Assembly (NCBI GenBank): GCA_002189035.1
Contig: NEEC01000267.1
Coordinates: 1-31,058 of the forward strand
Direction of reading: 5' to 3'
DNA: 31,058 nucleotides
DNA from: Utricularia gibba
Lineage: Eukaryota; Streptophyta; Magnoliopsida; Lamiales; Lentibulariaceae
Shown: positions 10,890 to 22,656 of the stretch, one piece after another
How positions within the stretch are numbered: position 1 is the first letter of the stretch
How the letters are laid out: every line of letters begins with the position of its first letter
Position numbers and translations under genes: made by a program
Notes under the pieces: generated by a model
Database searches by the model: none
Told to the model about the DNA's origin: nothing
The model's input: the letters and a program-made list of their open reading frames with translations, nothing else

Positions 10890-11806
10890 CCTACTCGACG
10901 AAAATCGTGATGCAGTTATTGAAGTTAGGATTTCATGAGCACCAAAATGGTTTTCAACGCATGCTTTGTATTGAGGAGGCGCTCTCGTGGGGCACGGTAT
11001 CGGGCAAAAGGTCGAGTCGAGCTCGCCCAGAGTCATTTTTAGCCCGGCAAAAAATGATGCATTTATTAACGTTGGGTTTTAATAGGCTGCCTACATGGTT
11101 TCTCAAGGAAAAGCTTGTCGTTTCTGGGCGGGTGATGTCTTTTGGAACTTCGTTCTGACCATAGGTTCGGTCTGACTCCTTTGCCACATCGGGTCCTACT
11201 CGACGAAAATCGTGATGCAGTTATTGAAGTTAGGATTTCATGAGCACCCAAAATGGTTTTCTCAACCGCATGCTTTTATTTGATAAGGCCTCTCGTGGGG
11301 CAACGGTATCGAGCAGGAGGTCGAGTCGAGCTCGGGCCAGAGTCATTTGTAGCCCGGCAAAAAAATTGATGCATTTATTAACGTTGGTTTAATAGGCTGC
11401 CTACATGGTTTTCAAGGAAAAGCTTGTCGTTTTGGGCGGGTGATGTCGTTGGGAACTTCGTTCTGACCCAAGGTTCGGTCTGACTCCTTTGCCAATCGGT
11501 CCTACTCGACGAAAATCGTGATGCAGTTATTGAAGTTAGGATTTCATGAGCACCCAAAATGGTTTTCTCAACGCATGCTTTATATTGAGGAGGGCTCTCG
11601 TGGGGCACGGTATCGGCAAAAGGTCGAGTCGAGCTCGGGCCCAGTCATTTTTAGCCTGGCAAAAAAAGTGATGCATTTATTAACGTTGGTTTTAATAGGC
11701 TGCCTACATGGTTTCTCAAGGAAAAGCTTGTCGTTTCTGGGCGGGTGATGTCTTTTGGAACTTCGTTCTGACCATAGGTTCGGTCTGACTCCTTTGCCAA
11801 TCGGGT

Positions 11807-12732
11807 CCTACTCGACGAAAATCGTGATGCAGTTATTGAAGTTAGGATTTCATGAGCACCCAAAATGGTTTTCTCAACGCATGCTTTATATTTGATAAGG
11901 CACTCTCGTGGGGCAACGGTATCAGGAGGTCGAGTCGAGCTCGGCCCAGAGTCATTTGTAGCCCGGCAAAAAATTGATGCATTTATTAACGTTGGGTTTA
12001 TTAGGCTGCCTACATACTCAAGGAAAAGCTTGTCGTTTCTGGGGGGTGATGTCTTTTGGAACTTCGTTCTGACCATAGGTTTCGGTCTGACTCCTTTGCC
12101 AAATCGGGTCCTACTCGACGAAAATCGTGATGCAGTTATTGAAGTTAGGATTTCATGAGCACCCAAAATGGTTTTCTCAACCGCATGCTTTATATTTGAT
12201 AAGGCGCTCTCGTGGGGCAACGGTATCGAGTAGGAGGTCGAGTCGAGCTCGGGCCCATAGTCATTTGTAGCTCGGCAAAAAAATTGATGCATTTATTAAC
12301 GTTGGTTTTAATAGGCTGCCTAATGGTTTTCTCAAGGAAAAGCTTGTCGTTTTTGGGCGGTGATGTCGTTGTGAACTTCGTTCTGACCAAGGTTCGGTCT
12401 GTCTCCTTTGCCAATCGGTCCTACTCGACGAAAATCGTGATGCAGTTATTGAAGTTAGGATTTCATGAGCACCCAAAATGCTTTTGTCAATCGCATGCTT
12501 TGTAGTTGAGGAGGCGCTCTAGTGGGGCACGGTATCGGGCAAAAGGTCGAGTCGGGCTCGCTCCAGAGTCATTTTTAGCCTGTCAAAAAAAGTGATGCAT
12601 TTATTAACGTTGGGTTTTAATAGGCTGCCTACATGGTTTCTCAAGGAAAAGCTTGTCGTTTCTGGGCGGGTGATGTCTTTTGGAACTTCGTTCTGACCAT
12701 AGGTTCGGTCTGACTCCTTTGCCACATCGGGT
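11807..12732 (+). repeat. Higher-order trimer C1-A2-B (926 bp)
   Basis: The C unit has lost bases at ggtatcaggagg (the gagc is missing) and at ctacatactcaagg. The A2 unit carries C-like features (ggcgctctc, aaaaaaattg). The B unit is near reference. It closes the irregular stretch that begins near 10.6 kb. Confidence 0.8.
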
Positions 12733-13040
12733 CCTACTCGACGAAAATCGTGATGCAGTTATTGAAGTTAGGATTTCATGAGCACCCAAAATGGTTTTCT
12801 CAACCGCATGCTTTATATTTGATAAGGCTCTCGTGGGGCAACGGTATCGAGCAGGAGGTCGAGTCGAGCTCGGGCCCATAGTCATTTGTAGCTCGGCAAA
12901 AAATTGATGCATTTATTAACGTTGGTTTAATAGGCTGCCTACAATGGTTTCTCAAGGAAAAGCTTGTCGTTTTGGGCGGGTGATGTCGTTGTGAACTTCG
13001 TTCTGACCAAGGTTCGGTCTGTCTCCTTTGCCAATCTGGT
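12733..13040 (+). repeat. A/C hybrid monomer
   Basis: It has ggctctcg, cgagcagg, cccatagtc, gctcggcaaaaaattg and ggtttaatagg, then ctacaatggtttctc, which looks like a merger of ctacatgg and ctcaatgg. The tail is A (cgttgtgaac, ctgtctcc, ccaatctggt), and it precedes B. Confidence 0.7.
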
Positions 13041-13350
13041 CCTACTCGACGAAAATCGTGATGCAGTTATTGAAGTTAGGATTTCATGAGCACCAAAATG
13101 CTTTTGTCAATCGCATGCTTTGTAGTTGAGGAGGCGCTCTAGTGGGGCACGGTATCGGGCAAAAGGTCGAGTCGGGCTCGCTCCCAGAGTCATTTTTAGC
13201 CTGTCAAAAAAGTGATGCATTTATTAACGTTGGGTTTTAATAGGCTGCCTACATGGTTTCTCAAGGAAAAGCTTGTCGTTTCTGGGCGGGTGATGTCTTT
13301 TGGAACTTCGTTCTGACAAGGTTCGGTCTGACTCCTTTGCCACATCGGGT

Positions 13351-13640
13351 CCTACTCGACGAAAATCGTGATGCAGTTATTGAAGTTAGGATTTCATGAG
13401 CACCCAAAATGGTTTTCTCAACCGCATGCTTTATATTTGATAAGGCGCTCTCGTGGGGCAACGGTATCGAGCAGGAGGAGTCGAGCTCGCCCAGAGTCAT
13501 TTGTAGCCCGGCAAAAAATTGATGCCTTTATTAGGCTGCCTACATGTTTCTCAAGGAAAAGCTTGTCGTTTCTGGCGGGTGATGTCTTTTGGAACTTCGT
13601 TCTGACCATAGGTTCGGTCTGACTCCTTTGCCACATCGGT
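13351..13640 (+). repeat. Shortest monomer: C unit with a clean 15-bp deletion (290 bp)
   Basis: At 13521-13540 the sequence reads gatgcctttattaggctgcc, where the C form with ggctttattagg would have 15 more bases after gatgc. The lost segment spans the NsiI site and the acgttgg word. The repeated word tttatt on both sides could have assisted the loss. The unit also lacks tcg in gcaggaggagtcgag, a variant shared with the unit at 25121. Confidence 0.85.
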
Positions 13641-13954
13641 CCTACTCGACGAAAATCGTGATGCAGTTATTGAAGTTAGGATTTCATGAGCACCCAAAAT
13701 GGTTTTCTCAACCGCATGCTTTATATTTGATAAGGTGCTCTCGTGGGGCAACGGTATCGAGTAGGAGGTCGAGTCGAGCTCGGGCCATAGTCATTTGTAG
13801 CTCGGCAAAAAACTTGATGCATTTATTAACGTTGGTTTTAATAGGCTGCCTCAATGGTTTTCTCAAGGAAAAGCTTGTCGTTTTTGGGCGGGTGATGTCG
13901 TTGTGAACTTCGTTCTGACCCAAGGTTCGGTCTGTCTCCTTTGCCAAATCTGGT
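13641..13954 (+). repeat. Type A2 satellite monomer, reference copy (314 bp)
   Basis: It shares the A words ggtgctctcg, cgagtagg, ccatagtc, gctcggcaaaaaac, ctcaatgg and cgttgtgaac, but has acgttgg where A1 has acggttgg. A2 is the more variable A subtype. Its downstream neighbour is usually B, but several A2 units are followed by another A (18931, 21413, 27593, 30066). Confidence 0.88.
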
Positions 13955-14262
13955 CCTACTCGACGAAAATCGTGATGCAGTTATTGAAGTTAGGATTTCA
14001 TGAGCACCAAAAATGCTTTTCAATCGCATGCTTTGTAGTTGAGGAGGCGCTCTAGTGGGGCACGGTATCGGGCAAAAGGTCGAGTCGGGCTCGCCCAGAG
14101 TCATTTTTAGCCTGTCAAAAAAAGTGATGCATTTATTAACGTTGGGTTTTAATAGGCTGCCTACATGGTTTCTCAAGGAAAAGCTTGTCGTTTCTGGGCG
14201 GGTGATGTCTTTTGGAACTTCGTTCTGACCATAGGTTCGGTCTGACTCCTTTGCCAATCGGT

Positions 14263-15209
14263 CCTACTCGACGAAAATCGTGATGCAGTTATTGAAGTTA
14301 GGATTTCATGAGCACCCAAAATGGTTTTCTCAACCGCATGCTTTATATTGATAAGGCCTCTCGTGGGGCAACGGTATCGAGCAGGAGGTCGAGTCGAGCT
14401 CGGCCCAGAGTCATTTGTAGCCCGGCAAAAAATTGATGCATTTATTAACGTTGGTTTTAGGCTGCCTACATGTTTCTCAAGGAAAAGCTTGTCGTTTCTG
14501 GGCGGGTGATGTCTTTTGGAACTTCGTTCGACCAAGGTTCGGTCTGACTCTTTGCCACATCGGGTCCTACTCGACGAAAATCGTGATGCAGTTATTGAAG
14601 TTAGGATTTCATGAGCACCCAAAATGGTTTTCTCAACCGCATGCTTTATATTTGATAAGGTGCTCTCGTGGGGCAACGGTATCGAGTAGGAGGTCGAGTC
14701 GAGCTCGGGCCCATAGTCATTTGTAGCTCGGCAAAAAACTTGATGCATTTATTAACGTTGGTTTTTTAATAGGCTGCCTCAATGGTTTCTCAAGGAAAAG
14801 CTTGTCGTTTTTGGGCGGGCTTGTCGTTTTTGGGCGGGTGATGTCGTTGTGAACTTCGTTCTGACCCAAGGTTCGGTCTGTCTCCTTTGCCAAATCTGGT
14901 CCTACTCGACGAAAATCGTGATGCAGTTATTGAAGTTAGGATTTCATGAGCACCCAAAATGCTTTTTCAATCGCATGCTTTGTAGTTGAGGAGGCGCTCT
15001 AGTGGGGCACGGTATCGGGCAAAAGGTCGAGTCGGCTCGCTCCCAGAGTCATTTTAGCCTGTCAAAAAAAGTGATGCATTTATTAACGTTGGGTTTAATA
15101 GGCTGCCTACATGTTTCTCAAGGAAAAGCTTGTCGTTTCTGGGCGGGTGATGTCTTTTGGAACTTCGTTCTGACCATAGGTTCGGTCTGACTCCTTTGCC
15201 ACATCGGGT
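14263..15209 (+). repeat. Higher-order trimer C1-A2-B with an expanded A unit (947 bp)
   Basis: This is the longest trimer because its A2 unit carries a perfect 19-bp tandem duplication (14801-14838). The C unit is short (303 bp), with gttcgacc missing a t and ggttttagg shortened. Confidence 0.85.
14801..14838 (+). repeat. Perfect 19-bp tandem duplication inside an A2 monomer
   Basis: The 19-base word cttgtcgtttttgggcggg occurs at 14801-14819 and again immediately at 14820-14838. It makes its monomer 335 bp, the longest of the 100. No other monomer shows it. It is consistent with a single slippage event, or with a read-level artefact. Confidence 0.95.
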
Positions 15210-15835
15210 CCTACTCGACGAAAATCGTGATGCAGTTATTGAAGTTAGGATTTCATGAGCACCCAAAATGGTTTTCTCAACCGCATGCTTTATATTTGAT
15301 AAGGTGCTCTCGTGGGGCAACGGTATCGAGTAGGAGGTCGAGTCGAGCTCGGGCCCATAGTCATTTGTAGCTCGGCAAAAAACTTGATGCATTTATTAAC
15401 GGTTGGTTTTAATAGGCTGCCTCAATGGTTTTCTCAAGGAAAAGCTTGTCGTTTTTGGGCGGTGATGTCGTTGTGAACTTCGTTCTGACCCAAGGTTCGG
15501 TCTGTCTCCTTTGCCAAATCTGGTCCTACTCGACGAAAATCGTGATGCAGTTATTGAAGTTAGGATTTCATGAGCACCCAAAATGCTTTTGTCAATCGCA
15601 TGCTTTGTAGTTGAGGAGGCGCTCTAGTGGGGCACGGTATCGGGCAAAAGGTCGAGTCGGCTCGCTCCCAGAGTCATTTTTAGCCTGTCAAAAAAAGTGA
15701 TGCATTTATTAACGTTGGGTTTTAATAGGCTGCCTACATGGTTTCTCAAGGAAAAGCTTGTCGTTTCTGGGCGGTGATGTCTTTTGGAACTTCGTTCTGA
15801 CCATAGGTTCGGTCTGACTCCTTGCCACATCGGGT

Positions 15836-16757
15836 CCTACTCGACGAAAATCGTGATGCAGTTATTGAAGTTAGGATTTCATGAGCACCAAAATGGTTTT
15901 CTCAACCGCATGCTTTATATTTGATAAGGCACTCTCGTGGGGCAACGGTATCGAGCAGGAGGTCGAGTCGAGCTCGGCCCAGAGTCATTTGTAGCCCGGC
16001 AAAAAAATTGATGCATTTATTAACGTTGGTTTTAATAGGCTGCCTACATAGTTTCTCAAGGAAAAGCTTGTCGTTTTGGGCGGTGATGTCTTTTGGAACT
16101 TCGTTCTGACCAAGGTTCGGTCTGACTCCTTTGCCAATCGGGTCCTACTCGACGAAAATCGTGATGCAGTTATTGAAGTTAGGATTTCATGAGCACCCAA
16201 AATGGTTTTCTCAACCGCATGCTTTATATTTGATAAGGCGCTCTCGTGGGGCAACGGTATCGGTAGGAGGTCGAGTCGAGCTCGGGCCCAGAGTCATTTG
16301 TAGCGGCAAAAAAAATTGATGCATTTATTAACGTTGGTTTTAATAGGCTGCCTACATGGTTTCTCAAGGAAAAGCTTGTCGTTTCTGGGCGGGTGATGTC
16401 TTGGAACTTCGTTCTGACCCAAGGTTCGGTCTGACTCCTTTGCCACATCGGGTCCTACTCGACGAAAATCGTGATGCAGTTATTGAAGTTAGGATTCATG
16501 AGCACCCAAAATGGTTTTCTCAACCGCATGCTTTATATTTGAGGCGCTCTCGTGGGGCAACGGTATCGAGCAGGAGGTCGAGTCGAGCTCGGGCCCAGAG
16601 TCATTTGTAGCCGGCAAAAAACTTGATGCATTTATTAACGTTGGTTTTAATAGGCTGCCTACATGTTTTCTCAAGGAAAAAGCTTGTCGTTTGGGCGGGT
16701 GATGTCGTTGGAACTTCGTTCTGACCCAAGGTTCGGTCTGACCTTTGCCAAATCGGT
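15836..16757 (+). repeat. Run of three C or C-like monomers
   Basis: Units at 15836, 16144 and 16454 follow one another without A or B. The middle one has ggcgctctcg and an A-like taggagg with cccagagtc; the third has an A-like aaaaaacttg. They suggest local homogenisation between C and A units. Confidence 0.78.
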
Positions 16758-17379
16758 CCTACTCGACGAAAATCGTGATGCAGTTATTGAAGTTAGGATT
16801 TCATGAGCACCCAAAATGGTTTTCTCAACCGCATGCTTTATATTTGATAAGGTGCTCTCGTGGGGCAACGGTATCGAGTAGGAGGTCGAGTCGAGCTCGG
16901 GCCCATAGTCATTTGTAGCTCGGCAAAAAACTTGATGCATTTATTAACGTTGGTTTTAATAGGCTGCCTCAATGGTTTCTCAAGGAAAAGCTTGTCGTTT
17001 TTGGGCGGTGATGTCGTTGTGAACTTCGTTCTGACCAAGGTTCGGTCTGTCTCCTTTGCCAAATCTGGTCCTACTCGACGAAAATCGTGATGCAGTTATT
17101 GAAGTTAGGATTTCATGAGCACCCAAAATGCTTTTGTCAACGCATGCTTTGTAGTTGAGGAGGCGCTCTAGTGGGGCACGGTATCGGGCAAAAGGTCGAG
17201 TCGGGCTCGCTCCAGAGTCATTTTTAGCCTGTCAAAAAAAGATGCATTTATTAACGTTGGGTTTTAATAGGCTGCCTACATGGTTTCTCAAGGAAAAGCT
17301 TGTCGTTTCTGGGCGGGTGATGTCTTTTGGAACTTCGTTCTGACCATAGGTTCGGTCTGACTCCTTTGCCACATCGGGT
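16454..17379 (+). repeat. Higher-order trimer C-A2-B (926 bp)
   Basis: The C unit is atypical: tatttgaggcgctctcg replaces tatttgataagg, it has an A-like aaaaaacttg, and it has one extra a in aaggaaaaagctt. A2 and B are near reference apart from small losses. Confidence 0.78.
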
Positions 17380-17996
17380 CCTACTCGACGAAAATCGTGA
17401 TGCAGTTATTGAAGTTAGGATTTCATGAGCACCCAAAATGGTTTTCTCAACCGCATGCTTTATATTTGATAAGGTGCTCTCGTGGGGCAACGGTATCGAG
17501 TAGGAGGTCGAGTCGAGCTCGGCCCATAGTCATTTGTAGCTCGGCAAAAAACTTGATGCATTTATTAACGTTGGTTTTAATAGGCTGCCTCAATGGTTTC
17601 TCAAGGAAAAGCTTGTCGTTTTTGGGCGGGTGATGTCGTTGTGAACTTCGTTCTGACCCAAGGTTCGGTCTGTCTCCTTTGCCAAATCTGGTCCTACTCG
17701 ACGAAAATCGTGATGCAGTTATTGAAGTTAGGATTTCATGAGCACCCAAAATGCTTTTCAACGCATGCTTTGTATTGAGGAGGCGCTCTAGTGGGGCACG
17801 GTATCGGCAAAAGGTCGAGTCGGGCTCGCCCAGAGTCATTTTTAGCCTGTCAAAAAAATGATGCATTTATTAACGTTGGTTTTAATAGGCTGCCTACATG
17901 GTTTCTCAAGGAAAAGCTTGTCGTTTCTGGGCGGGTGATGTCTTTTGGAACTTCGTTCTGACCATAGGTTCGGTCTGACTCCTTTGCCACATCGGT

Positions 17997-18930
17997 CCTA
18001 CTCGACGAAAATCGTGATGCAGTTATTGAGTTAGGATTCATGAGCACCCAAAATGGTTTTCTCAACCGCATGCTTTATATTTGATAAGGCACTCTCGTGG
18101 GGCAACGGTATCGAGCAGGAGGTCGAGTCGAGCTCGGCCCAGAGTCATTTGTAGCCCGGCAAAAAAATTGATGCATTTATTAACGTTGGCTTTTAGGCTG
18201 CCTACATAGTTTCTCAAGGAAAAGCTTGTCGTTTCTGGGCGGGTGATGTCTTTTGGAACTTCGTTCTGACCATAGGTTCGGTCTGACTCCTTTGCCACAT
18301 CGGGTCCTACTCGACGAAAATCGTGATGCAGTTATGAAGTTAGGATTTCATGAGCACCCAAAATGGTTTTCTCAACCGCATGCTTTATATTTGATAAGGT
18401 GCTCTCGTGGGGCAACGGTATCGAGTAGGAGGTCGAGTCGAGCTCGGGCCCATAGTCATTTGTAGCTCGGCAAAAAACTTGATGCATTTATTAACGGTTG
18501 GTTTTAATAGGCTGCCTCAATGGTTTTCTCAAGGAAAAGCTTGTCGTTTTTGGGCGGGTGATGTCGTTGTGAACTTCGTTCTGACCAAGGTTCGGTCTGT
18601 CTCCTTTGCCAAATCTGGTCCTACTCGACGAAAATCGTGATGCAGTTATTGAAGTTAGGATTTCATGAGCACCCAAAATGCTTTTGTCAATCGCATGCTT
18701 TGTAGTTGAGGAGGCGCTCTGGGGCACGGTATCGGGCAAAAGGTCGAGTCGGGCTCGCTCCCAGAGTCATTTTTAGCCTGTCAAAAAAAGTGATGCATTT
18801 ATTAACGTTGGGTTTTAATAGGCTGCCTACATGGTTTCTCAAGGAAAAGCTTGTCGTTTCTGGGCGGGTGATGTCTTTTGGAACTTCGTTCTGACCATAG
18901 GTTCGGTCTGACTCCTTTGCCACATCGGGT
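17997..18930 (+). repeat. Higher-order trimer C2-A1-B (934 bp)
   Basis: C2 has ctacatagttt. This trimer holds the two one-base losses I found in the otherwise invariant core (near 18028 and 18335). The B unit has lost tagt in gcgctctggggcacgg. Confidence 0.85.
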
Positions 18931-19551
18931 CCTACTCGACGAAAATCGTGATGCAGTTATTGAAGTTAGGATTTCATGAGCACCCAAAATGGTTTTCTCA
19001 ACCGCATGCTTTATATTTGATAAGGCTCTCGTGGGGCAACGGTATCGAGTAGGAGGTCGAGTCGAGCTCGGGCCATAGTCATTTGTAGCTCGGCAAAAAA
19101 CTTGATGCATTTATTAACGTTGGTTTTAATAGGCTGCCTCAATGGTTTTCTCAAGGAAAAGCTTGTCGTTTTTGGGCGGGTGATGTCGTTGTGAACTTCG
19201 TTCTGACCCAAGGTTCGGTCTGACTCCTTTGCCAAATCTGGTCCTACTCGACGAAAATCGTGATGCAGTTATTGAAGTTAGGATTTCATGAGCACCCAAA
19301 ATGGTTTTCTCAACCGCATGCTTTATATTTGATAAGGTGCTCTCGTGGGGCACGGTATCGAGTAGGAGGTCGAGTCGAGCTCGCCCATAGTCATTTGTAG
19401 CTCGGCAAAAAACTTGATGCATTTATTAACGTTGGTTTTAATAGCTGCCTCAATGGTTTTCTCAAGGAAAAGCTTGTCGTTTTTGGGCGGGTGATGTCGT
19501 TGGAACTTCGTTCTGACCCAAGGTTCGGTCTGTCTCCTTTGCCAATCTGGT
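18931..19551 (+). repeat. Tandem A2-A2 pair
   Basis: Two A units are adjacent although the first ends in ccaaatctggt, the tail that otherwise almost always precedes B. The second is a slightly shortened copy (gggcacgg, atagctgcc). A local unequal exchange that removed a B unit, or duplicated an A unit, would explain it. Confidence 0.82.
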
Positions 19552-20483
19552 CCTACTCGACGAAAATCGTGATGCAGTTATTGAAGTTAGGATTTCATGA
19601 GCACCCAAAATGCTTTTGTCAACGCATGCTTTGTATTGAGGAGGCGCTCTAGTGGGCACGGTATCGGGCAAAAGGTCGAGTCGGGCTCGCTCCCAGAGTC
19701 ATTTTAGCCGTCAAAAAAAGTGATGCATTTATTAACGTTGGGTTTTAATAGGCTGCCTACATGTTTTCTCAAGGAAAAGCTTGTCGTTTGGCGGGTGATG
19801 TCTTTTGGAACTTCGTTCTGACCATAGGTTCGGTCTGACTCCTTTGCCACATCGGGTCCTACTCGACGAAAATCGTGATGCAGTTATTGAAGTTAGGATT
19901 TCATGAGCACCCAAAATGGTTTTCTCAACCGCATGCTTTATATTTGATAAGGTGCTCTCGTGGGGCAACGGTATCGAGTAGGAGGTCGAGTCGAGCTCGG
20001 GCCCATAGTCATTTGTAGCTCGGCAAAAAACTTGATGCATTTATTAACGGTTGGTTTTAATAGGCTGCCTCAATGGTTTTCTCAAGGAAAAGCTTGTCGT
20101 TTTTGGGCGGGTGATGTCGTTGTGAACTTCGTTCTGACCCAAGGTTCGGTCTGTCTCCTTTGCCAAATCTGGTCCTACTCGACGAAAATCGTGATGCAGT
20201 TATTGAAGTTAGGATTTCATGAGCACCCAAAATGCTTTTTCAATCGCATGCTTTGTAGTTGAGGAGGCGCTCTAGTGGGGCACGGTATCGGCAAAAGGTC
20301 GAGTCGGGCTCGCTCCAGAGTCATTTTTAGCCTGTCAAAAAAAGTGATGCATTTATTAACGTTGGGTTTTAATAGGCTGCCTACATGGTTTCTCAAGGAA
20401 AAGCTTGTCGTTTCTGGGCGGGTGATGTCTTTTGGAACTTCGTTCTGACCATAGTTCGGTCTGACTCCTTTGCCACATCGGGT

Positions 20484-21412
20484 CCTACTCGACGAAAATC
20501 GTGATGCAGTTATTGAAGTTAGGATTCATGAGCACCCAAAATGGTTTTCTCAACCGCATGCTTTATATTTGATAAGGCACTCTCGTGGGCAACGGTATCG
20601 AGCAGGAGGTCGAGTCGAGCTCGGCCCAGAGTCATTTGTAGCCCGGCAAAAAAATTGATGCATTTATTAACGTTGGCTTTATTAGGCTGCCTACATAGTT
20701 TCTCAAGGAAAAGCTTGTCGTTTCTGGGCGGTGATGTCTTTTGGAACTTCGTTCTGACCATAGGTTCGGTCTGACTCCTTTGCCACATCGGGTCCTACTC
20801 GACGAAAATCGTGATGCAGTTATTGAAGTTAGGATTTCATGAGCACCCAAAATGGTTTTCTCAACCGCATGCTTTATATTTGATAAGGTGCTCTCGTGGG
20901 GCAACGGTATCGAGCAGGAGGTCGAGTCGAGCTCGGGCCCATAGTCATTTGTAGCTCGGCAAAAAACTTGATGCATTTATTAACGGTTGGTTTTAATAGG
21001 CTGCCTCATGTTTTCAAGGAAAAGCTTGTCGTTTTTGGGCGGGTGATCGTTGTGAACTTCGTTCTGACCCAAGGTTCGGTCTGTCTCCTTTGCCAAATCT
21101 GGTCCTACTCGACGAAAATCGTGATGCAGTTATTGAAGTTAGGATTTCATGAGCACCCAAAATGCTTTTGTCAATCGCATGCTTTGTAGTTGAGGAGGCG
21201 CTCTAGTGGGGCACGGTATCGGGCAAAAGGTCGAGTCGGGCTCGCTCCCAGAGTCATTTTTAGCCTGTCAAAAAAGTGATGCATTTATTAACGGGTTTTA
21301 ATAGGCTGCCTACATGGTTTCTCAAGGAAAAGCTTGTCGTTTCTGGGCGGTGATGTCTTTTGGAACTTCGTTCTGACCATAGGTTCGGTCTGACTCCTTT
21401 GCCACATCGGGT
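20484..21412 (+). repeat. Higher-order trimer C2-A1-B (929 bp)
   Basis: The C2 unit is close to reference. The A1 unit has cgagcagg rather than cgagtagg and short losses (ctcatgttttcaagg, gggtgatcgttg). The B unit has acgggttttaatagg with ttg missing. Confidence 0.84.
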
Positions 21413-22341
21413 CCTACTCGACGAAAATCGTGATGCAGTTATTGAAGTTAGGATTTCATGAGCACCCAAAATGGTTTTCTCAACCGCATGCTTTATATTT
21501 GATAAGGCGCTCTCGTGGGGCAACGGTATCGAGTAGGAGGTCGAGTCGAGCTCGGGCCCATAGTCATTTGTAGCTCGGCAAAAAAATTGATGCATTTATT
21601 AACGTTGGTTTTAATAGGCTGCCTCAATGGTTTCTCAAGGAAAGCTTGTCGTTTGGGCGGGTGATGTCGTTGTGAACTTCGTTCTGACCAAGGTTCGGTC
21701 TGACTCCTTTGCCACATCGGTCCTACTCGACGAAAATCGTGATGCAGTTATTGAAGTTAGGATTTCATGAGCACCCAAAATGGTTTTCTCAACCGCATGC
21801 TTTATATTGATAAGGTGCTCTCGTGGGGCAACGGTATCGAGTAGGAGGTCGAGTCGAGCTCGGCCCATAGTCATTTGTAGCTCGGCAAAAAACTTGATGC
21901 ATTTATTAACGTTGGTTTTAATAGGCTGCCCAATGGTTTTCTCAAGGAAAAGCTTGTCGTTTTTGGGCGGGTGATGTCGTTGTGAACTTCGTTCTGACCA
22001 AGGTTCGGTCTGTCTCCTTTGCCAATCGGTCCTACTCGACGAAAATCGTGATGCAGTTATTGAAGTTAGGATTTCATGAGCACCCAAAATGCTTTTGTCA
22101 ACGCATGCTTTGTATTGAGGAGGCGCTCGTGGGGCAACGGTATCGGCAAAAGGTCGAGTCGGGCTCGCTCCCAGAGTCATTTTTAGCCTGTCAAAAAAAG
22201 TTGATGCATTTATTAACGTTGGGTTTTAATAGGCTGCCTACATGGTTTCTCAAGGAAAAGCTTGTCGTTTCTGGGCGGGTGATGTCTTTTGGAACTTCGT
22301 TCTGACCATAGGTTCGGTCTGACTCCTTTGCCACATCGGGT

Positions 22342-22656
22342 CCTACTCGACGAAAATCGTGATGCAGTTATTGAAGTTAGGATTTCATGAGCACCCAAAA
22401 TGGTTTTCTCAACCGCATGCTTTATATTTGATAAGGCACTCTCGTGGGGCAACGGTATCGAGCAGGAGGTCGAGTCGAGCTCGGTCCCAGAGTCATTTGT
22501 AGCCCGGCAAAAAAATTGATGCATTTATTAACGTTCGGCTTTATTAGGCTGCCTACATAGTTTTCTCAAGGAAAAGCTTGTCGTTTCTGGGCGGGTGATG
22601 TCTTTTGGAACTTCGTTCTGACCATAGTTCGGTCTGACTCCTTTGCCACATCGGGT
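22342..22656 (+). repeat. Type C satellite monomer, longest copy (315 bp, subtype C2)
   Basis: The first half resembles A (atggttttctcaa, tttgataagg) but has ggcactctcg, cgagcaggagg, cccagagtc and agcccggcaaaaaaattg. The second half resembles B (tcgtttctgggcggg, gtcttttggaac, accatag, ccacatcgggt). Subtype C2 has cggctttattagg and ctacatagtt. Subtype C1 (for example the unit at 5584) has ggtttattagg and ctacatgttt. C therefore looks like an A-like first half joined to a B-like second half, with its own private bases. Confidence 0.85.

Larger units (their letters stand above)
13351..14262 (+). repeat. Higher-order trimer C-A2-B with a deleted C unit (912 bp)
   Basis: This is the shortest trimer. 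Most of the loss is in its C unit (13351-13640, 290 bp), described separately. The B unit has lost the tg/t of cttttgtcaa and part of gctcgctccc. Confidence 0.83.

Noticed and set aside
11651-12292. 213-codon open frame on the - strand as a gene
   Set aside because: It crosses two satellite monomers and is made only of repeat-derived peptides. Other copies of the same sequence are broken in frame by one-base indels, and no known domain is visible.
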